A stretch of DNA of 64,000 bases from Tetradesmus obliquus. Lineage: Eukaryota; Chlorophyta; Chlorophyceae; Sphaeropleales; Scenedesmaceae. Under the pieces are notes generated by a model. The model ran no database searches and was not told the DNA's origin. It was given only the letters and a program-made list of their open reading frames with translations. A program made the position numbers and the translations under genes. Positions 57,801 to 64,000 of the stretch are shown here, one piece after another; the stretch's first letter is position 1; each line of letters starts with the position of its first letter. The stretch covers positions 2,700,501 through 2,764,500 of the forward strand of contig CP126192.1 in assembly GCA_030272155.1 (NCBI GenBank). Reading direction: 5' to 3'.

Positions 57801-60800
57801 CTGGGTTGAGCGGCAGCGGCGCCGCCGCATGCGCAGCGATGTTGCCCACAGCAGCCGCGGCGACCGCCAGCAGCCCTGCCTGCGCTGCCGGCTGCGCCGC
57901 TGCCGCCTGCATGGCCGCAGCATGCCGCGCCTGCAGCTGCTGCGCGCAAGCTGCCAGCTGCTGCAGCGCTTCATCTGCGATGCCTGCTGCTGCTAGCGCT
58001 GCATCTATGTGCACGTCGCTGCGGATCTGCTGCGCAGCCACCTTGAGCAGTTGCAGGTTTGGCCGCAAGTAGCGCCTGAACTCTACGCCCTGCAGTGACA
58101 CCAGCTCCACAGACTGCTGTGCAGGCAGGCTGGAGCTGATGGGGCCAGTGGTCTCATACCCAACCTGCAGCCGCTGCACTGAAGCTCCTAGCTGCTGCTG
58201 CTGTGGCTGCATGCTGAGCTGCAGGGGTCCCAGCACCAGCCGCAGCTGGCTCCTCACTCCCTTGAACGCTGCTTCCGCTGCTGCTGGCCTCGCATACTGT
58301 GTCACAACTGGCAGAGGAGCACTGTACGACACCGCCATGCTCTGCAGCACCACGTCGACTGCTGCTACAGCCACTGCCTTGGGCTTGCTGCTCTTCTTCT
58401 TAGGCTTGCTGGGCGAGGCAGGGGCGCTCCACACACCTGATGAAAAGGCTGGTTGCAGCTTGGTGATGCTGCGCTGCTTGCTAGGCACGAAGTAGGCTTG
58501 CTGCGCTAGCTGCAGCAGCGGCTGCAGGCATTCCACGTTGGAGGCCACCGTCAGCTGCCCTGCCGCCACTGCAAGATCCAGGGGCAAGGGAGCAGCTGGG
58601 CTTGATGCTGCTGCTGCGGCTGTGGCATCCATGTTACTGCCGCTGCCAGTGCTGCTGTCTGTGCTGCTTGCCCGCAGCTCCACAGCATCCAGCAGCAGCA
58701 GCTGGTGCATTGCCTGCCGTGATGCAGCTGCTGCGCCAGAGGCTGCCACCCTCACAGCCAACTGCTGCAGCTTGGCGACGCCACCCACGTGAACGCTTTC
58801 TGCGGGCGCAGCTACCTCGTTCTTTCGGCCAAAGCTGAACTTACTGCTGACGCCAGCTGCTGGCAACCACTCCAGGTTTGCTGAGGCTTCTATCTGCTTT
58901 ATTGACAGCCAGGTGGTGACAGCAGCTGTGCTGTCCATCACTTCAACACTTAAACCAGCTGCAGCTGCTGCTGTGACCTCCAGCAGAATACTGCTGTCAC
59001 CGGCAGCATTCCCACCCTTCATAAAGGACGACAGTCGCTGCTGCATTGCCACAGCAAGAGGCGAAGCCGGCGTTGCTGCTGCTGCTGCTGCACCATCTGC
59101 TTGGCTGGTGGCTACCGCGCCAGCTGCAGCTGGTGTTTCTGCAGCAACAATTGGCGGCTGCAGTCCTGCAAGCTGCTGCATGGAGGATTGGGGTGTGCCT
59201 AATGTGGGCGTGCCCAGCGTAGGCGTGTCAGGCCGCGGCAGCGCTGACAGTGACACAGTCGGGCTGAGCGACCCCATGCGGGGTAGCTGCTGCTCCTGCT
59301 CCTCCAGACTAGGCTTTGCTGCTGCTGCCGCTGCTGTCTCAGCTGCCGCGGCTGCCTCCTGCCGCCGCTGCTTCAACTCCTGCAAGCTGTGCTGCAGCAG
59401 CTGCACGCTGTGCACAAAGTTAGGCACTTGGTCGGCATGCAGCTGCAGCTGGACCTGTTCTAGGATCTGGCAGGAGCACACAGCCTTCAACTGCTGGCGC
59501 TGCTGCTGCTGCAGGCCAGCATGCAGTGGGCCCCGCTTGCCTGCCGCATCACTGCTGCTGCCAGCAGCCTCAAGTGCTCTAATGATATCTACTGCTGCTG
59601 ATACACCTTTCAAGCCAAACTCTGCTGCTTGCTGTCTGCTGCTGTCAAGCTGGGTGCTGCTGCTGGCCTTGGATCCAGCTGCAGCTGCAAACTGCACTGG
59701 CCCCACTGCTAACGAGAGGCTGAGCAGCTTCTCTCCTGTACGCACTGCTGCTGGCCTGGGGCAACTACTGGCACCTAGCGAGATTGCCCCAACGCTGCCT
59801 GTTAAAAGCGGCAACGCAAGCAATGCCTGCGTGCTGGCATCTGCTGCTGCTGTTGCAGGTGGCAAAAGCTTGAGGCCAGCAAACCCCACCTTGATCTGCA
59901 GGGCAAGGATGCATGTAGTTGGGCAGGGATGTGGAGCAAGCTAAGCCATCAGCTGATGCATCGACAGAGGTTTGTCATGATTGCAAAATACAACAGCCCC
60001 CACAGCATCAAGCAAAAGGCAAGAGCGGCATCAACAATACCTTACGCCATTGCAGGCACAGCAATGATATGTGCTGCGAACTGATAATCATGTTGCTGTT
60101 GTAGCGACCTCACCTTATCAGGAAGCAGCGCTACAGCCTTCAGCAGCTGCTCTGCCACCTGTGCATGTTTGACCGCCGCTGCTTTTGATGCAGCAGCAGC
60201 AGTTCCTGCTGACTGAGCTTGCGCCTGCTCCTGCTGCCCTGCAAGTTGGTTGTCGCCCACGCCCGATGTTCTAGGCTGCCGCTGCTGTACTGGCAGAGTT
60301 GGTGCCTGTGCAGCTGCAGCTGCCAGCAGCAGCAATTGGCTGGCACCAGCCACTTTGAGCATCCCCACTTGCAAGGTGAGCTGCGTGCAGCTGACCGGCA
60401 ATGGGCCACCCCTGCGGCATAACAGTTGCCACAGCAGAACACATGAATGCAGCGTTAGCACCAGGAGCACATATTCGGGAGGATTCCAAGCGCTGATGCT
60501 CAACAATGTCTGCCATAAGACTGTTGGACTGATGCGCGTGCTACACCACAGCGTCAGTGGGCGGCTGTGCCATCTAGCTGCATACCACCTGCAGGCAAGC
60601 ATGCTGCACAGCAACTGCCTTCACCTGCTGGCGCCAACTCCAAAGCCCAGCTGCGCCACTGGCATCTGCACGCTTGCAGATGGCGACTGCGGTTGGGCGC
60701 TGCTGCTACTGCTTGCTGCGGCATCTCCTGCTGCGCTTCCTGCAAGAACAAAAGGGGTGTTCAGCGCAGGGCCAGCATGCAACACCAGCATTCCTCTGCA

Positions 60801-61906
60801 GTTGCACAACACAAGCACAGCCTCATGGCTTTCCATGTAAGCGTACCTGACGACAGCACAAAGTCCTGCAGCAGCAGCGTCCCGTTGAGTGTGCCCTGCT
60901 CCTCTGGCACACTCCACTGCAGGACTGCCTTCCTGAGCTGCAGCATCAACCCTTGGCCCTGCACACACAACAGCATCCGCAACCAGCACAGCAGCAGAAA
61001 GCTCAGTTGAAAACGTGCCCTGCAGGGCCTCGACCAGCAGCAGCTGCATGCACCACATTTGACATACAACGCATGCAGGGTGCATGGGCAAGCAAACATA
61101 ACAGCCACAATTCACAGCCGTCCCAATTGCGTACCTTGAGCTCCACCTTCACATCCTGCAGCCTCATTGGCATGCCAGGCAGCAGCCTCTTTGCTGCTGC
61201 CAGCGCAGTGCTGACAGCTGGCCATGCTGCTGCTGAGCGTGCAGCGCTGCTTGCTGCATGCGGCTTTCGCTGCTTGCTGCCCTTGCTGCGACCCTCGGCA
61301 GCTGCAGCCAGCACCACATGCACACCCAATACCCTTATGGGCAGCCATGCAGAGGCCTGCTGTGTGCTGCTGTTGCTGCCACTGTCTGAGCTACCTGCAT
61401 CACTGCTGCGGCCCTGCCTGCTGCGAGCTGCTGACCGCCAGCTGATGCTTTCAACAGTGAGGCTTTGCAGCGGCCCCTGTAGGCATGACACGTGCAGCAC
61501 ATTACAACAGCAGACAGTGTGATGTTGATGCAGGGCAATCAGCAGCCCACAATCCACAAGCAGAGAAAGGCAATAAAACACAGCACAACCATTTTCATGG
61601 ACGTCTAGCTGCTGCATGGGCCTTTGCTGTCAGCAGCACGACTTGTACCTGCTCAAGCACTACTGCAATTCTGCTGATGGAGGTTGAGGTGATGCTGCCC
61701 CAGGATAGCTTGACCCCAGCCTTCCCAAGTTTCCTGCGTAGCTTCTGACCAGCGTATCTGCGTCAGAGACGTTGCAAGAAGGCGTCAGCTTCTGTGTCTG
61801 TGCTGCAAGTGGTGGTTGCAGCCCAGCAGTGGCACAGCAGCTACCTGGCAAGCAGGAGCACTGCGAGCAGCAGCGCTGCAGCCCACACCAACAGCTTGAT
61901 GAGCAT
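45868..61906 (-). CDS. SABRE/KIP/Hobbit-type bridge-like lipid-transfer protein (BLTP2 family)
   Basis: Nineteen exons close in frame to 3,932 residues: 61906-61845, 61757-61649, 61476-61135, 60958-60847, 60739-60625, 60411-60114, 59895-56857, 56632-55253, 54993-54835, 54523-54133, 53731-53053, 52733-52211, 51920-51060, 50834-50583, 50324-50043, 49778-48939, 48728-47990, 47748-46578 and 46312-45868. The N-terminus is a membrane anchor (LIKLLVWAAALLLAVLLLA). The beta-rich start GVKLSWGSITSTSISRIAVV follows. The C-terminal block VNARLTYEGPPLSI ... WTTVLNRYKWDAIRSLVKSV resembles the end of plant SABRE/KIP (TYEGS ... WRRLFSRVKKHIIWGVLKSV). These proteins form hydrophobic grooves moving lipids at ER-plasma membrane contacts; plant members control cell expansion. 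Plant SABRE is about 2,600 residues. The extra length is Ala/Ser/Gln-rich insertions, mainly in exons 7, 8, 13, 16 and 18. Exon 7 alone codes 1,013 residues. Confidence 0.85.
53761..53823. repeat. (CATCAG)n microsatellite
   Basis: About ten CATCAG units with two CAG interruptions, lying just 5' of the 3' splice site of exon 11 of the SABRE-like gene (on the coding strand, CTGATG units). Confidence 0.9.
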
Positions 61907-62416
61907 CGTAGTGCCCCGGTTGCCGATCTAGTGAGCAAGCATACTGTGTCGAGCTTCATCCACACGGAAGCATGCCCTCAACCCAGTAGAAATGGTCATG
62001 CAACGATGCGTGCATTACTTATACGCCCCACGTATTGCTCAGTCGCATTCAAGGCATCAGTGGCTCTGTCATATGTGGCTTCACTTGTTGAAGTTCAATG
62101 AACGGTAGCTGGCATCCTTGGGGATGCGAACAGCGACGCTGATGTGATACAAAAACCATGTTTTCAAGGCTGAATGCAATGTAGGGTTTGACTGGGCCCA
62201 AATCAGGACATGTAAGCGACGGTTGACGGGCAGCTCACTGAGCTGACTGTGGAGCAAGCAGTGCCACCTTGGAACATCTGCCCTTCACGGAGTGGTCAAA
62301 CCATTTTTCCTGCAGCAAGAAAATTCACATGCTTCATCTGTACCATGGCTGCTTTGCACCGAACAGGTCCCAAGCAGGCGGTGTCATCATGCTGCTGCAA
62401 TACTTCCACTGGACGG

Positions 62417-62473
62417 TCCAGTCACACACCTTCACATTGATGGAGTCCAGTCACACATCTTCACATTGATGCA
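62417..62473. repeat. 29-bp tandem duplication
   Basis: Two adjacent copies of a 29-base unit starting TCCAGTCACACACCTTCACA, differing at a few positions, begin at 62417 and 62446. Non-coding context. Confidence 0.8.
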
Positions 62474-63697
62474 AAAATTCACGTGGCATCCAGTGGGTGT
62501 GTTGATGCTTTTACTGTGAACTGGCTATCGGAGGCTATCCTGCGTGCAGCGCGTCACCGTGGCGGTCATGGGCACACACTGTGGCAGCCACGAGCCGCTG
62601 ATTACACTGGCAGGCGGTGGCAGCCATAGCAGCACCGTGACCACTAGAGTAGCGTGTGACAAGCTGAGCACAACAGAGACAAAAATGTACAAGTCACACG
62701 GCGCGACATGCCTGCTGTGGCTTGCTGGGTTTGGCACACTGTGCCAATGACTGTGGCATTCAACACTCCAAGTAGGTGACGGTAGCGTTTAACGCTGGTT
62801 GAAAAAAACCATTGCAAAAAAATTCGATTACGATGTACGCCACACGGCCGGCGGCAACTGTTGCTGTGGGCTACTTGCTTGAAACATGCATACACCCGGG
62901 TGTGTAGGATCTGTCCGATGCTTCCACAAGCAGGGACGACAGGGACTGACTATGCGTGTGCATGGCTCAGAAATCCGTCACTTTTTCATGAACCTGCCGT
63001 AATCTCAATCAAAAGCCGCCTGTTCTCGCAGGATGCAGTGCTGGCCTGCTTGCATGCTTCCAGGTGCAGGACATTTTTCAAGTCAGGTGAAGTTTTCATC
63101 CATGCGTGCCAGTGGCCGTCTGGATCTTTGGTTTAGAGGCAGGCAGGGGTACAAAATACATGAAGCAGCAGCACTGCCAGCCTGGCTGCCAGCTCAGTGA
63201 GCATACGCACGTGTGCCTGCAAGCTGCGATTCATACAGCCAGAATCAGTTTTTTATGCATGAAGCAGCGGAGCTCCTCGCACGACAGCAAGGCATGACAA
63301 CACAAGCACGCACGACAGAGGCAGCGCATCCCACGAACACCGCCTGTTGATCAGTCAGAAAATTTTCCCATCACCTGCCAGAATTTCTGCTTGGTGACCA
63401 AGCTGGACTCAAGTAACGCTGGTTACTCTGTGTTCTAAAGTTCTGAGATGTGTTGTTTTTTCGCTAAATAGCTGTTCACAGCATTCTTCTGCGCTGTACA
63501 CAGCTTCAGCCTGCTGCGGAGATTGTACGCGGGATAAGTCCTGTGACCCGAGAAGTGACCAGAGCCGCTTGCTGCGGCAGCAATGGGATCCTGGAGAAAG
63601 AGGCTGAGCTTGAGGGGTGACTGCCACCGGATGCGATTGCTCTGCGTGAACCAGCAACAGCCAAATGTATTGTTGGCAGGCTGCAGAGAACATAGAA

Positions 63698-63844
63698 ATG
63701 GCTAGTCTACCAAAAGCTGTCCTCCACCTGCCTAACCTGCCTACAGTTCAAACTGCCAGCGTGTTCGGTCTCTACGCTGGTGACTACCACGCAACAGCCA
63801 GTACGAGGAGAAGGTGGCCCACCCCTTCACGTGGGCACAGTTAA
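63698..63844 (+). other. Possible first exon of a gene running off the window
   Basis: An ATG frame of 48 codons starts MASLPKAVLHLPNLPTVQTA, which looks like an organelle-targeting leader. A GTGACT donor candidate occurs after about 28 codons. There is no second exon to confirm it within the window, so this is only a suggestion. Confidence 0.15.
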
Positions 63845-64000
63845 CATCCAGGTCATCACAGGAATGGCGTACAGACTGCGATCAGATGCCAGTACCTAGG
63901 GGAGTAGCTCGGCAGCTGCAACTCGTGCGACGCCCGTCCCTCACGTCAGCACGCGTTGCAGTTTTTACAAACCTCTCGGTTCAGTAAAATATTCCAAACA

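Larger units (their letters stand above)
61907..64000. other. Upstream region of the SABRE-like gene; no supported gene
   Basis: Promoter and 5' UTR of the minus-strand gene and then about 2 kb without convincing coding sequence. Open frames are short, unspliced and of random composition. A possible plus-strand first exon at 63698 is listed separately. Confidence 0.5.

Noticed and set aside
62525..63693. Short frames near the right end on both strands
   Set aside because: They are below 100 codons, have no splice context and no recognisable motif, and their composition is that of non-coding DNA.
1..64000. CRISPR arrays, tRNA, rRNA, transposase or reverse-transcriptase genes
   Set aside because: I saw no spaced palindromic arrays, no cloverleaf with a TTCGA loop, no rRNA and no integrase or RT motifs. 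The tandem repeats present are simple micro- and minisatellites.

Overview
The window looks like nuclear DNA of a green alga, probably Chlorophyceae (Chlamydomonadales or Sphaeropleales). Reading frames are broken by many GT-AG introns. 3' splice sites are almost all CTGCAG or CCAG. TGTAA, the typical chlorophyte polyadenylation signal, lies downstream of most genes. Coding and intron sequence is full of (CAG/CTG)n runs that give Ala, Gln and Ser tracts. There are no bacterial-style operons, no rRNA and no tRNA that I could support. I rebuilt exon chains by hand from splice signals, reading phase and protein similarity. Ten gene models close in frame from start to stop. An eleventh, the RNA-dependent RNA polymerase, has three doubtful places.

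Layout. 1-70: the last codons of a plus-strand gene running in from the left. 1.9-18.3 kb: four minus-strand genes in a row. These encode a hemerythrin HHE-domain protein (1917-4143), an unknown four-helix membrane protein with a KKXX-type tail (5347-8186), cytochrome c oxidase subunit 6b (9005-11114), and the DNA-end-binding protein Ku80 (11629-18312, 18 exons). Ku80 shares a 321-bp divergent promoter with a plastid-type NFU iron-sulfur scaffold gene (18634-20716, plus). Next is a secreted Gly/Gln/Pro-rich wall-type protein (22016-24930, plus).

26.9-32.4 kb: two minus-strand tandem paralogs (26873-28701 and 30643-32375) of a family I do not recognise, with identical exon architecture. Divergent from the second is a long eukaryotic RNA-dependent RNA polymerase gene of the DLDGD class (33215-42537, plus, about 21 exons). 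Canonical RDRs are reported missing from Chlamydomonas, so this is the most interesting gene here, although it carries an apparent frameshift and a suspicious TAG. Convergent to it is a small secreted Ala/Pro-rich protein gene (43121-44757, minus).

45.9-61.9 kb: one minus-strand gene of 19 exons encoding a protein of about 3,930 residues of the SABRE/KIP/Hobbit/FMP27 (BLTP2) bridge-like lipid-transfer family. The last 2 kb hold no gene I can support.

The genes do not form a single pathway. They cover DNA repair (Ku80), small-RNA amplification (RDR), Fe-S assembly and respiration (NFU, COX6b), membrane-contact lipid transfer (SABRE-like) and the extracellular matrix (two secreted proteins). 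Intron models are inferences from the sequence alone and need transcript support.
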